A stretch of 64,000 nt of DNA from Hypomesus transpacificus (Eukaryota > Chordata > Actinopteri > Osmeriformes > Osmeridae), in assembly GCF_021917145.1 (NCBI RefSeq), contig NW_025813750.1, positions 62,001-126,000 of the forward strand, written 5' to 3'. The notes under the pieces are model-generated. The model did not search any database. It worked only from the letters and a program-made list of their open reading frames with translations, and was not told the origin of the DNA. The position numbers and the translations under genes were made by a program. Positions 9,589 through 19,930 of the stretch are shown in pieces. Numbering within the stretch: position 1 is the first letter of the stretch; every line of letters starts with the position of its first letter.

Positions 9589-9894
9589 CTTTTGTAGGGT
9601 CCTAACGCCGTCTCCTTGCTTTCACGTCAGTAAGTGGGTTTGAAAGGTGAACTGTGCCTCGACGTGTTGTGTTTTCGTTGCTGCTTTCTTGGGGCATCGT
9701 AGGTATAGTGGCTACATCACCAGACAATACAAACCATGAAGAGGCATTTCGTCTCTTGTCACGGTCGAACACATCCAGATTAGGCCAAGTGTTCCAAACT
9801 CGCCAGAAGTATAAACCAGGTTTGGGGCAATCTATTACTAGTTCAGTACAGATAAGTTTTGGGAGAAGCTCGGGTTGCCAACAGCTGACAACGG

Positions 9895-9976
9895 GGTAGC
9901 TTGGCCGAGCGGTCCAAGGCGCTGGATTTAGGCTCCAGTCTCTCTGGAGGTGTGGGTTCGAATCCCACCAGAGCCA
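9895..9976 (+). pseudogene. tRNA-Leu(TAG) with foreign acceptor end
   Basis: Higher-order counterpart of 8348. Confidence 0.65.
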
Positions 9977-10282
9977 CTTTTGTAGGGTGCTAACGCCGTC
10001 TTGTTGCTTTCACGTCAGTAAGTGGGTTTGAAAGGTGAACTGTGGCTCGACGTGTTGTGTTTTCGTTGATGCTTTCTTGGGGCATCGTAGGTATAGTGGC
10101 TCCATCCGCATACAATACAAACCGTGAAGAGGCATTTAGTCTCCTGTGACGGTAGAAAACATCCAGATTAGTCCAAGTGTTCCAAACTCGACAGAAGCAT
10201 TAACCAGGTTTGGGGAAATCTGTTACTAGTTCAGTATCGATCAGTTTTGGGAAAAGCTCGGGTGGCCAAAGGCTGACAACGG

Positions 10283-10364
10283 GGTAGCTTGGCCGAGCGG
10301 TCCAAGGCGCTGGATTTAAGCTCCAGTCTCTCTGGAGGCGTGGGTTTGAATCCCACCACTGCCA
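10283..10364 (+). tRNA. tRNA-Leu(TAA)-like
   Basis: Higher-order counterpart of 8736; upstream block reads CCAAAGGCTGAC. Confidence 0.6.
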
Positions 10365-10670
10365 CTTTTGTAGGGTCCTAACGCCGTCTCCTTGCTTTCA
10401 CGTCAGTAAGTGGGTTTGAAAGGTGAACTGTGCCTCGACGTGTTGTGTTTTCGTTGCTGCTTTCTTGGGGCATCGTAGGTATAGTGGCTACATCACCAGA
10501 CAATACAAACCATGAAGAGGCATTTTGTCTCTTGTCACGGTCGAACACATCCAGATTAGGCCAAGTGTTCCAAACTCGCCAGAAGTATAAACCAGGTTTG
10601 GGGCAATCTATTACTAGTTCAATACAGATAAGTTTTGGGAGAAGCTCGGGTTGCCAATAGCTGACAACGG

Positions 10671-10752
10671 GGTAGCGTGGCCGAGCGGTCCAAGGCGCTG
10701 GATTTAGGCTCCAGTCTCTCCGGAGGCGTGGGTTCGAATCCCACCAGAGCCA
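10671..10752 (+). pseudogene. tRNA-Leu(TAG) with foreign acceptor end
   Basis: Higher-order counterpart of 9124. Confidence 0.65.
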
Positions 10753-11053
10753 CTTTTGCAGGGTGCTAACGCCGTCTTCTTGCTTTCACGTCAGTAAGTG
10801 GGTTTGAAAGGTGAACTGTGGCTCGTTGTGTTTTCGTTGATGCTTTCTTGGGGCATCGTAGGTATAGTGGCTCCATCCGCATACAATACAAACCGTGAAG
10901 AGGCATTTCGTCTCCTGTGACGGTAGAAAACATCCAGATTAGTCCAAGTGTTCCAAACTCGACAGAAGCATTAACCAGGTTTGGGGAAATCTGTTACTAG
11001 TTCAGTATCGATCAGTTTTGGGAAAAGCTCGGGTGGCCAACGGCTGACAACGG

Positions 11054-11135
11054 GGTAGCTTGGCCGAGCGGTCCAAGGCGCTGGATTTAAGCTCCAGTCT
11101 CTCTGGAGGCGTGGGTTTGAATCCCACCACTGCCA
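11054..11135 (+). tRNA. tRNA-Leu(TAA)-like
   Basis: Higher-order counterpart of 9507. Confidence 0.6.
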
Positions 11136-11441
11136 CTTTTGTAGGGTCCTAACGCCGTCTCCTTGCTTTCACGTCAGTAAGTGGGTTTGAAAGGTGAACT
11201 GTGCCTCGACGTGTTGTGTTTTCGTTGCTGCTTTCTTGGGGCATCGTAGGTATAGTGGCTACATCACCAGACAATACAAACCATGAAGAGGCATTTCGTC
11301 TCTTGTCACGGTCGAACACATCCAGATTAGGCCAAGTGTTCCAAACTCGCCAGAAGTATAAACCAGGTTTGGGGCAATCTATTACTAGTTCAGTACAGAT
11401 AAGTTTTGGGAGAAGCTCGGGTTGCCAACAGCTGACAACGG

Positions 11442-11523
11442 GGTAGCTTGGCCGAGCGGTCCAAGGCGCTGGATTTAGGCTCCAGTCTCTCTGGAGGTGT
11501 GGGTTCGAATCCCACCAGAGCCA
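11442..11523 (+). pseudogene. tRNA-Leu(TAG) with foreign acceptor end
   Basis: Higher-order counterpart of 8348 and 9895. Confidence 0.65.
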
Positions 11524-11829
11524 CTTTTGTAGGGTGCTAACGCCGTCTTGTTGCTTTCACGTCAGTAAGTGGGTTTGAAAGGTGAACTGTGGCTCGACGT
11601 GTTGTGTTTTCGTTGATGCTTTCTTGGGGCATCGTAGGTATAGTGGCTCCATCCGCATACAATACAAACCGTGAAGAGGCATTTAGTCTCCTGTGACGGT
11701 AGAAAACATCCAGATTAGTCCAAGTGTTCCAAACTCGACAGAAGCATTAACCAGGTTTGGGGAAATCTGTTACTAGTTCAGTATCGATCAGTTTTGGGAA
11801 AAGCTCGGGTGGCCAACGGCTGACAACGG

Positions 11830-11911
11830 GGTAGCTTGGCCGAGCGGTCCAAGGCGCTGGATTTAAGCTCCAGTCTCTCTGGAGGCGTGGGTTTGAATCC
11901 CACCACTGCCA
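11830..11911 (+). tRNA. tRNA-Leu(TAA)-like
   Basis: Higher-order counterpart of 8736 and 10283. Confidence 0.6.
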
Positions 11912-12217
11912 CTTTTGTAGGGTCCTAACGCCGTCTCCTTGCTTTCACGTCAGTAAGTGGGTTTGAAAGGTGAACTGTGCCTCGACGTGTTGTGTTTTCG
12001 TTGCTGCTTTCTTGGGGCATCGTAGGTATAGTGGCTACATCACCAGACAATACAAACCATGAAGAGGCATTTCGTCTCTTGTCACGGTCGAACACATCCA
12101 GATTAGGCCAAGTGTTCCAAACTCGCCAGAAGTATAAACCAGGTTTGGGGCAATCTATTACTAGTTCAATACAGATAAGTTTTGGGAGAAGCTCGGGTTG
12201 CCAATAGCTGACAACGG

Positions 12218-12299
12218 GGTAGCGTGGCCGAGCGGTCCAAGGCGCTGGATTTAGGCTCCAGTCTCTCCGGAGGCGTGGGTTCGAATCCCACCGCTGCCA
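12218..12299 (+). tRNA. tRNA-Leu(TAG)
   Basis: Identical to the reference at 7183. Its higher-order counterparts at 9124 and 10671 carry the CAGAGCC end, so this position has both forms. Confidence 0.93.
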
Positions 12300-12600
12300 G
12301 TTTTGCAGGGTGCTAACGCCGTCTTCTTGCTTTCACGTCAGTAAGTGGGTTTGAAAGGTGAACTGTGGCTCGTTGTGTTTTCGTTGATGCTTTCTTGGGG
12401 CATCGTAGGTATAGTGGCTCCATCCGCATACAATACAAACCGTGAAGAGGCATTTCGTCTCCTGTGACGGTAGAAAACATCCAGATTAGTCCAAGTGTTC
12501 CAAACTCGACAGAAGCATTAACCAGGTTTGGGGAAATCTGTTACTAGTTCAGTATCGATCAGTTTTGGGAAAAGCTCGGGTGGCCAACGGCTGACAACGG

Positions 12601-12682
12601 GGTAGCTTGGCCGAGCGGTCCAAGGCGCTGGATTTAAGCTCCAGTCTCTCTGGAGGCGTGGGTTTGAATCCCACCACTGCCA
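12601..12682 (+). tRNA. tRNA-Leu(TAA)-like
   Basis: Counterpart of 9507 and 11054. Confidence 0.6.
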
Positions 12683-12988
12683 CTTTTGTAGGGTCCTAAC
12701 GCCGTCTCCTTGCTTTCACGTCAGTAAGTGGGTTTGAAAGGTGAACTGTGCCTCGACGTGTTGTGTTTTCGTTGCTGCTTTCTTGGGGCATCGTAGGTAT
12801 AGTGGCTACATCACCAGACAATACAAACCATGAAGAGGCATTTCGTCTCTTGTCACGGTCGAACACATCCAGATTAGGCCAAGTGTTCCAAACTCGCCAG
12901 AAGTATAAACCAGGTTTGGGGCAATCTATTACTAGTTCAATACAGATAAGTTTTGGGAGAAGCTCGGGTTGCCAATAGCTGACAACGG

Positions 12989-13070
12989 GGTAGCGTGGCC
13001 GAGCGGTCCAAGGCGCTGGATTTAGGCTCCAGTCTCTCCGGAGGCGTGGGTTCGAATCCCACCGCTGCCA
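12989..13070 (+). tRNA. tRNA-Leu(TAG)
   Basis: Identical to 7183. Confidence 0.93.
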
Positions 13071-13371
13071 GTTTTGCAGGGTGCTAACGCCGTCTTCTTG
13101 CTTTCACGTCAGTTAGTGGGTTTGAAAGGTGAACTGTGGCTCGTTGTGTTTTCGTTGATGCTTTCTTGGGGCATCGTAGGTATAGTGGCTACATCACCAG
13201 ACAATACAAACCATGAAGAGGCATTTCGTCTCTTGTCACGGTCGAACACATCCAGATTAGGCCAAGTGTTCCAAACTCGCCAGAAGTATAAACCAGGTTT
13301 GGGGCAATCTATTACTAGTTCAGTACAGACAAGTTTTGGGAGAAGCTCGGGTTGCCAACAGCTGACAACGG

Positions 13372-13453
13372 GGTAGCGTGGCCGAGCGGTCCAAGGCGCT
13401 GGATTTAGGCTCCAGTCTCTCCGGAGGCGTGGGTTCGAATCCCACCACTGCCA
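13372..13453 (+). tRNA. tRNA-Leu(TAG), one acceptor mismatch
   Basis: The end reads CACTGCC, giving C6 against A67. Everything else is as at 7183. Confidence 0.8.
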
Positions 13454-13760
13454 GTTTTGCAGGGTGCTAACGCCGTCTCCTTGCTTCCACGTCAGTAAGT
13501 GGGTTTGAAAAAGTGAACTGTGGCTCGACGTGTTGTGCGGTCGTTGATACTTTCTTGGGGCATTGTAGGTATAGTGGCTCCATCTGCAGACAATACAAAC
13601 CGTGAAGAGGCATTTCGTCTCCTGTGACGGTAGAACACATCCAGATTAGGCCAAGTGTTCCAAACTCGCCAGAAGTATAAACCAGGTTTGGGTTAATCTA
13701 TTACTAGTTCAGTACAGATAAGTTTTGGGAGAAGCTCGGGTTGCCAACAGCTGACAACAG

Positions 13761-13842
13761 GGTAGCTTGGCCGAGCGGTCCAAGGCGCTGGATTTAGGCT
13801 CCAGTCTCTCTGGAGGCGTGGGTTCGAATCCCACCAGAGCCA
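13761..13842 (+). pseudogene. tRNA-Leu(TAG) with foreign acceptor end
   Basis: GGTAGCT against CAGAGCC; variable arm CTCTGGAGGCG. Confidence 0.65.
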
Positions 13843-14148
13843 CTTTTGCAGGGTGCTAACGCCGTCTCCTTGCTTTCACGTCAGTAAGTGGGTTTGAAAG
13901 GTGAACTGTGGCTCGACGTGTTGTGTTTTCGTTGACGCTTTCTTGGGGCATCGTAGGTATAGTGGCTACATCACCAGACAATACAAACCATGAAGAGGCA
14001 TTTCGTCTCTTGTCACGGTCGAACACATCCAGATTAGGCCAAGTGTTCCAAACTCGCCAGAAGTATAAACCAGGTTTGGGGCAATCTATTACTAGTTCAG
14101 TACAGATAAGTTTTGGGAGAAGCTCGGGTTGCCAACAGCTGACAACGG

Positions 14149-14230
14149 GGTAGCTTGGCCGAGCGGTCCAAGGCGCTGGATGTAGGCTCCAGTCTCTCTG
14201 GAGGTGTGGGTTCGAATCCCACCAGAGCCA
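14149..14230 (+). pseudogene. tRNA-Leu(TAG) with foreign acceptor end and lost U33
   Basis: The loop reads TGTAGGC: the near-invariant T33 is G, which should break the anticodon U-turn. The CAGAGCC end is present too. Confidence 0.75.
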
Positions 14231-14536
14231 CTTTTGTAGGGTGCTAACGCCGTCTTGTTGCTTTCACATCAGTAAGTGGGTTTGAAAGGTGAACTGTGGC
14301 TCGACGTGTTGTGTTTTCGTTGATGCTTTCTTGGGGCATCGTAGGTATAGTGGCTACATCACCAGACAATACAAACCATGAAGAGGCATTTCGTCTCTTG
14401 TCACGGTCGAACACATCCAGATTAGGCCAAGTGTTCCAAACTCGCCAGAAGTATAAACCAGGTTTGGGGCAATCTATTACTAGTTCAGTACAGACAAGTT
14501 TTGGGAGAAGCTCGGGTTGCCAACAGCTGACAACGG

Positions 14537-14617
14537 GGTAGCGTGGCCGAGCGGTCCAACGCGCTGGATTTAGGCTCCAGTCTCTCCGGAGGCTTGGGTT
14601 CGATCCCACCGCTGCCA
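14537..14617 (+). pseudogene. tRNA-Leu(TAG), T loop one base short
   Basis: 81 nt: the T arm reads GGTTCGATCCC with one A missing. D-arm change CCAACGCG, and CTTGGG for CGTGGG. Confidence 0.7.
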
Positions 14618-14923
14618 GTTTTGCAGGGTGCTAACGCCGTCTCGTTGCTTTCACGTCAGTAAGTGGGTTTGAAAGGTGAACTGTGGCTCGACGTGTTGTG
14701 TTTTCGTTGATGCTTTCTTGGGGCATCGTAGGTATAGTGGCTCCATCCGCATACAATACAAACCGTGAAGAGGCATTTAGTCTCCTGTGACGGTAGAAAA
14801 CATCCAGATTAGTCCAAGTGTTCCAAACTCGACAGAAGCATTAACCAGGTTTGGGGAAATCTGTTACTAGTTCAGTATCGATCAGTTTTGGGAAAAGCTC
14901 GGGTGGCCAACGGCTGACAACGG

Positions 14924-15005
14924 GGTAGCTTGGCCGAGCGGTCCAAGGCGCTGGATTTAAGCTCCAGTCTCTCTGGAGGCGTGGGTTTGAATCCCACCAC
15001 TGCCA
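14924..15005 (+). tRNA. tRNA-Leu(TAA)-like
   Basis: Same form as 8736; last TAA copy in the window. Confidence 0.6.
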
Positions 15006-15306
15006 CTTTTGTAGGGTCCTAACGCCGTCTCCTTGCTTTCACGTCAGTAAGTGGGTTTGAAAGGTGAACTGTGGCTCGTTGTGTTTTCGTTGATGCTTTC
15101 TTGGGGCATCGTAGGTATAGTGGCTACATCACCAGACAATACAAACCATGAAGAGGCATTTCGTCTCTTGTCACGGTCGAACACATCCAGATTAGGCCAA
15201 GTGTTCCAAACTCGCCAGAAGTATAAACCAGGTTTGGGTTAATCTATTACTAGTTCAGTACAGATACGTTTTGGGAGAAGCTCGGGTTGCCTACAGCTGA
15301 CAACGG

Positions 15307-15388
15307 GGTAGCGTGGCCGAGCGGTCCAAGGCGCTGGATTTAGGCTCCAGTCTCTCCGGAGGCGTGGGTTCGAATCCCACCGCTGCCA
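15307..15388 (+). tRNA. tRNA-Leu(TAG)
   Basis: Identical to 7183. Last unit of the short-unit block. Confidence 0.93.
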
Positions 15389-15715
15389 GTTTTGCAGGGT
15401 GCTAACGCCGTCTCCTTGCTTCCACGTCAGTAAGTGGGTTTGAAAAAGTGAACTGTGGCTCGACGTGTTGTGCGGTCGTTGATACTTTCTTGGGGCATTG
15501 TAGGTATAGTGGCTCCATCTGCAGACAATACAAACCGTGAAGAGGCATTTCGTCTCCTGTGACGGTAGAACACATCCGGATTAGGCCAAGTGTTCCAAAC
15601 TCGACAGAAGTATAAACCAGGTTTATGCCAAACTCTTACTAGTTGGACGTCAGTAGGTGGTGTGAAAAATCGAACCGTGGCTCGAAAAGCTGTGCGATCA
15701 TGGAGGATGTCGTGG

Positions 15716-15787
15716 GCATTGGTGGTATAGTGGCAAGCATAGCTGCCTTCCAAGCAGTTGACCCGGGTTAGATTCCCGGCCAATGCA
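15716..15787 (+). tRNA. tRNA-Gly(TCC), damaged B box
   Basis: T loop TTAGATT (C56 to A). The stems are intact. Confidence 0.7.
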
Positions 15788-15914
15788 GAACCTTGAGAAA
15801 GATGTGTTTTATCTGGTGTCATTCCACTGCTTGCAGGCATTAGACTAGTCACGTGAGCTCCTGGACGATCGATCAGCTTCGGTTGGAGCTCGGCTGGCCA
15901 ACAGTTGACAACGG

Positions 15915-15996
15915 GGTAGCGTGGCCGAGCGGTCCAAGGTGCTGGATTTAGGCTCCAGTCTCTCCGGAGGCATGGGTTCGAATCCCACCGCTGCCA
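15915..15996 (+). tRNA. tRNA-Leu(TAG)
   Basis: G10-U25 wobble in the D stem (AAGGTG) and A49 against C65 in the T stem (CATGGG). This GGTG/CATGGG form recurs at 24555, 25166 and 30922. Confidence 0.8.
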
Positions 15997-16326
15997 CTTT
16001 TGTAGGGTGCTAACGGCGTCTCATTGCTTTCACGTCAGTAAGTGGGTTTGAAAGGTGAACTGTGGCTCGACGTGTTGTGTTGTGTTGTCGTTGATGCTTT
16101 CTTGGGGCATCGTAGGTATAGTGGCTCCATCACCAGACAATACAAAGTGTTAGAGGCATTTCGTCTCTTGTGACGGTCGAGCACATCCGGATTAGGCCAA
16201 GTGTTCCAAACTCGACAGAAGTATAAACCAGGTTTATGGCAAACTCTTACTAGTTGGACGTCAGTAGGTGGTGTGAAAAATTGAACCGTGGCTCGAAAAG
16301 CTGTGCGATCATGGAGGATGTCGTGG

Positions 16327-16398
16327 GCATTGGTGGTATAGTGGCAAGCATATCTGCCTTCCAAGCAGTTGACCCGGGTTCGATTCCCGGCCAATGCA
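16327..16398 (+). tRNA. tRNA-Gly(TCC), anticodon-stem variant
   Basis: TATCTGCC for TAGCTGCC: the top anticodon-stem pair becomes T27 against T43. Confidence 0.8.
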
Positions 16399-16526
16399 GA
16401 ACCTTGAGAAAGATGTGTTTTATCTGGTGTCATTCCACTGCTTGCGGGCATTAGATATAGTCACGTGAGCTCCTGGACGATCGATCAGCTTCGGTTTGAG
16501 CTCGGCTGGCCAACAGCTGACAACGG

Positions 16527-16607
16527 GGTAGCGTGGCCGAGCGGTCCAAGGCGCTGGATTTAGGCTCCAGTCTCTCCGGAGGCGTGGGCTGAATCCGACT
16601 GCTGCCA
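16527..16607 (+). pseudogene. tRNA-Leu(TAG), T arm deletion
   Basis: 81 nt: GTGGGCTGAATCCGAC lacks a base of the TTCGAAT loop and has the weak CCGAC stem. Confidence 0.75.
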
Positions 16608-16926
16608 CTTTTGTAGGGTACTAATGCCGTCTCGTTGCTTTCAAGTCAGTAAGTGGGTTTTAAAGGTGAACTGTGGCTCGACATGTTGTCGTTGATGCTT
16701 TCTTGGGGCATCGTAGGTATAGTGGCTCCATCACCAGACAATACAAAGTGTGATAGGCATTTCGTCTCTTGTAACGTCGAGCACATCCGGATTAGGCCAA
16801 GTGTTCCAAACTCGACAGAAGTATAAACCAGGTTTATGGCAATCTCTTACTAGTTGGACGTCAGTAGGTGGTGTGAAAAATCGAACCGTGGCTCGAAAAG
16901 CTGTGCGATCATGGAGGATGTCGTGG

Positions 16927-16998
16927 GCATTGGTGGTATAGTGGCAAGCATAGCTGCCTTCCAAGCAGTTGACCCGGGTTCGATTCCCGGCCAATGCA
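16927..16998 (+). tRNA. tRNA-Gly(TCC)
   Basis: Identical to 2112. Confidence 0.95.
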
Positions 16999-17125
16999 GA
17001 ACCTTGAGAAAGATGTGTTTTATCTGGTGTCATTCCACTGCTTGCGGGCATTAGACTAGTCACGTGAGCTCCTTGACGATCGATCAGCTTCGGTTGGAGC
17101 TCGGCTGGCCAACAGTTGACAACGG

Positions 17126-17207
17126 GGTAGCGTGGCCGAGAGGTCCAAGGTGCTGGATTTAGGGTCCAGTCTCTCCGGAGGCGTGGGTTCGAATCCCACC
17201 GCTGCCA
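17126..17207 (+). tRNA. tRNA-Leu(TAG), loop variant
   Basis: Loop TTTAGGG (position 38 changed), D-loop GAGAGG, D-stem wobble AAGGTG. Confidence 0.75.
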
Positions 17208-17527
17208 GTTTTGTAGGGTGCTAACGCCGTCTCGTTGCTTTCAAGTCAGTAAGTGGGTTTGAAAGGTGAACTGTGGCTCGACATGTTGTCGTTGATGCTT
17301 TCTTGGGGCATCGTAAGTATAGTGGCTCCATCACCAGACAATACAAAGTGTGAGAGGCATTTCGTCTCTTGTGACGGTCGAGCACATCCGGATTAGGCCA
17401 AGTGTTCCAAACTCGACAGAAGTATAAACCAGGTTTATGGCAATCTCTTACTAGTTGGACGTCAGTAGGTGGTGTGAAAAATCGAACCGTGGCTCGAAAA
17501 GCTGTGCGATCATGGAGGATGTCGTGG

Positions 17528-17599
17528 GCATTGGTGGTATAGTGACAAGCATAGCTGCCTTCCAAGCAGTTGACCCGGGTTCGATTCCCGGCCAATGCA
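17528..17599 (+). tRNA. tRNA-Gly(TCC), G19 lost
   Basis: D loop TGACA for TGGCA. G19, which normally pairs with C56, is A. The 3' flank is also altered (CATAACCTTGAGAATAATC). Confidence 0.7.
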
Positions 17600-17727
17600 T
17601 AACCTTGAGAATAATCTGTTTTATCTGGTGTCATTCCACTGCTTGCGGGCATTAGATATAGTCACGTGAGCTCCTGGACGATCGATCAGCTTCGGTTTGA
17701 GCTCGGCTGGCCAACAGCTGACAACGG

Positions 17728-17809
17728 GGTAGCGTGGCCGAGCGGTCCAAGGCGCTGGATTAAGGCTCCAGTCTCTCCGGAGGCGTGGGTTTGAATCCCA
17801 CCGCTGCCA
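17728..17809 (+). tRNA. tRNA-Leu(AAG), T loop variant
   Basis: TTTGAAT (C56 to T); stems intact. Confidence 0.75.
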
Positions 17810-18129
17810 CTTTTGTAGGGTGCTAACGCCGTCTCGTTGCTTTCAAGTCAGTAAGTGGGTTTTAAAGTTGAATTATGGCTCGACATGTTGTCGTTGATGC
17901 TTTTTTGGGGCATCGTAGGTATAGTGGCTCCATCACCAGACAATACAAAGTGTGAGAGGCATTTCGTCTCTTGTGACGGTCGAGCACATCCGGATTAGGC
18001 CAAGTGTTCCAAACTCGACAGAAGTATAAACCAGGTTTATGGCAATCTCTTACTAGTTGGACGTCAGTAGGTGGTGTGAAAAATCGAACCGTGGCTCGAA
18101 AAGCTGTGCGATCATGGAGGATGTCGTGG

Positions 18130-18201
18130 GCATTGGTGGTATAGTGACAAGCATAGCTGCCTTCCAAGCAGTTGACCCGGGTTCGATTCCCGGCCAATGC
18201 A
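18130..18201 (+). tRNA. tRNA-Gly(TCC), G19 lost
   Basis: Same D-loop change as 17528. Confidence 0.7.
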
Positions 18202-18329
18202 GAACGTTGAGAAAAATGTGTTTTATCTGGTGTCATTCCACTGCTTGCGGGCATTAGATATAGTCACGTGAGCTCCTGGACGATCGATCAGCTTCGGTTC
18301 GAGCTCGGCTGGCCAACAGTTGACAACGG

Positions 18330-18411
18330 GGTAGCGTGGCCGAGCGGCCCACGGCGCTGGATTAAGGCTCCAGTCTCTCCGGAGGCGTGGGTTCGAATCC
18401 CACCGCTGCCA
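18330..18411 (+). tRNA. tRNA-Leu(AAG), D-arm variant
   Basis: D arm GCGGCCCACGGC for GCGGTCCAAGGC; otherwise as 1320. Confidence 0.8.
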
Positions 18412-18737
18412 CTTTTGTAGGGTGCTAACGGCGTCTCATTGCTTTCACGTCAGTAAGTGGGTTTGAAAGGTTAACTGTGGCTCGACGTGTTGTGTTGTCG
18501 TTGATGCTTTCTTGGGGGATCGTAGGTATAGTTGCTCCATCACCAGACAATACAAACCGTGAAGAGGCATTTCGTCTCTTGTGACGGTCGAGCACATCCG
18601 GATTAGGCCAAGTGTTCCAAACTCGACAGAAGTATAAACCAGGTTTATGGCAATCTCTTACTAGTTGGACGTCAGTAGGTGGTGTGAAAAATCGAACCGT
18701 GGCTCGAAAAGCTGTGCGATCATGGAGGATGTCGTGG

Positions 18738-18809
18738 GCATTGGTGGTATAGTGACAAGCATAGCTGCCTTCCAAGCAGTTGACCCGGGTTCGATTCCCG
18801 GCCAATGCA
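18738..18809 (+). tRNA. tRNA-Gly(TCC), G19 lost
   Basis: Same change and same altered 3' flank as 17528. Confidence 0.7.
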
Positions 18810-18937
18810 TAACCTTGAGAATAATCTGTTTTATCTGGTGTCATTCCACTGCTTGCGGGCATTAGATATAGTCACGTGAGCTCCTGGACGATCGATCAGC
18901 TTCGGTTCGAGCTCGGCTGGCCAACAGTTGACAACGG

Positions 18938-19019
18938 GGTAGCGTGGCCGAGCGGTCCAAGGCGCTGGATTAAGGCTCCAGTCTCTCCGGAGGCGTGGGT
19001 TCAAATCCCACCGCTGCCA
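18938..19019 (+). tRNA. tRNA-Leu(AAG), B box variant
   Basis: T loop TTCAAAT (G57 to A), a change tolerated in many tRNAs. Confidence 0.85.
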
Positions 19020-19325
19020 CTTTTGTAGGGTGCTAACGGCGTCTCATTGCTTTCACGTCAGTAAGTGGGTTTGAAAGGTGAACTGTGGCTCGACGTGTTG
19101 TGTTGTCGTTGATGCTTTCTTGGGGGATCGTAGGTATAGTTGCTCCATCACCAGACAATACAAACCGTGAAGAGGCATTTCGTCTCTTGTGACGGTCGAA
19201 CACATCCGGAGTAGGCCAAGTGTTCCAAACTCGACAGAAGTATAAACCAGGTTTAGGGCAATCTGTTACTAGTTCAGTATCGATCAGTTTTGGGAGAAGC
19301 TCGGGTGGCCAACAGCTGACAACGG

Positions 19326-19407
19326 GGTAGCGTGGCCGAGCGGTCCAAGGCGCTGGATTTAGGCTCCAGTCTCTCCGGAGGCGTGGGTTCGAATCCGACT
19401 GCTGCCA
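19326..19407 (+). tRNA. tRNA-Leu(TAG), weakened T stem
   Basis: CCGAC-TGCTGCC form, as at 1710. Confidence 0.75.
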
Positions 19408-19727
19408 CTTTTGTAGGGTGCTAATGCCGTCTCGTTGCTTTCAAGTCAGTAAGTGGGTTTTAAAGGTGAACTGTGGCTCGACATGTTGTCGTTGATGCTT
19501 TCTTGGGGCATCGTAGGTATAGTGGCTCCATCACCAGACAATACAAAGTGTGAGAGGCATTTCGTCTCTTGTGACGGTCGAGCACATCCGGATTAGGCCA
19601 AGTGTTCCAAACTCGACAGAAGTATAAACCAGGTTTAGGGCAATCAATTACTAGTTGGACGTCAGTAGGTGGTGTGAAAAGTCGAACCGTGGCTCGAAAT
19701 GCTGTGCGATCATAGAGGATGTCGTGG

Positions 19728-19799
19728 GCATTGGTGGTATAGTGGCAAGCATAGCTGCCTTCCAAGCAGTTGACCCGGGTTCGATTCCCGGCCAATGCA
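19728..19799 (+). tRNA. tRNA-Gly(TCC)
   Basis: Identical to 2112. The upstream flank carries CATAGAGGATG. Confidence 0.93.
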
Positions 19800-19930
19800 G
19801 AACCTTGAGAAAGATGTGTTTTATCTGGTGTCATTCCACTGCTTGCGGGCATTAGATATAGTCACGTGAGCTCCTGGACGATCGATCAGCTTTGGTTTGA
19901 GCTCGGCTGGCCAACAGCTGACAACGGGGT

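Larger units (their letters stand above)
8348..12988 (+). repeat. Higher-order repeat, about three copies of 1,547 bp
   Basis: Each copy has four Leu units at steps of 388, 388, 383 and 388 bp, with anticodon order TAG-TAA-TAG-TAA. Copies begin at 8348, 9895 and 11442. Equivalent units in successive copies are nearly identical, while neighbouring units within a copy differ clearly. This is the pattern of unequal exchange acting on four-unit blocks. Confidence 0.85.
6206..15540 (+). repeat. tRNA array block B (short 388-bp units)
   Basis: Twenty-four tRNA-Leu loci at steps of 383-389 bp with no real tRNA-Gly. Each spacer keeps the decayed Gly start. TAG and TAA copies alternate over much of the block. 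Spacers come in two classes, one with CTACATCACCAGAC and one with CTCCATCCGCATAC. Confidence 0.9.
15541..19930 (+). repeat. tRNA array block C (long units)
   Basis: Seven Leu and seven Gly loci, mostly in long units of about 601-612 bp. The change from block B occurs inside a spacer, near ACATCCGGATTAGG at 15573, where the downstream sequence switches to the Gly-cassette type. Confidence 0.9.

Noticed and set aside
6206-15540. tRNA-derived SINE family
   Set aside because: All copies share one orientation and a fixed head-to-tail period, have tRNA 3' ends, and lack A tails and target duplications.
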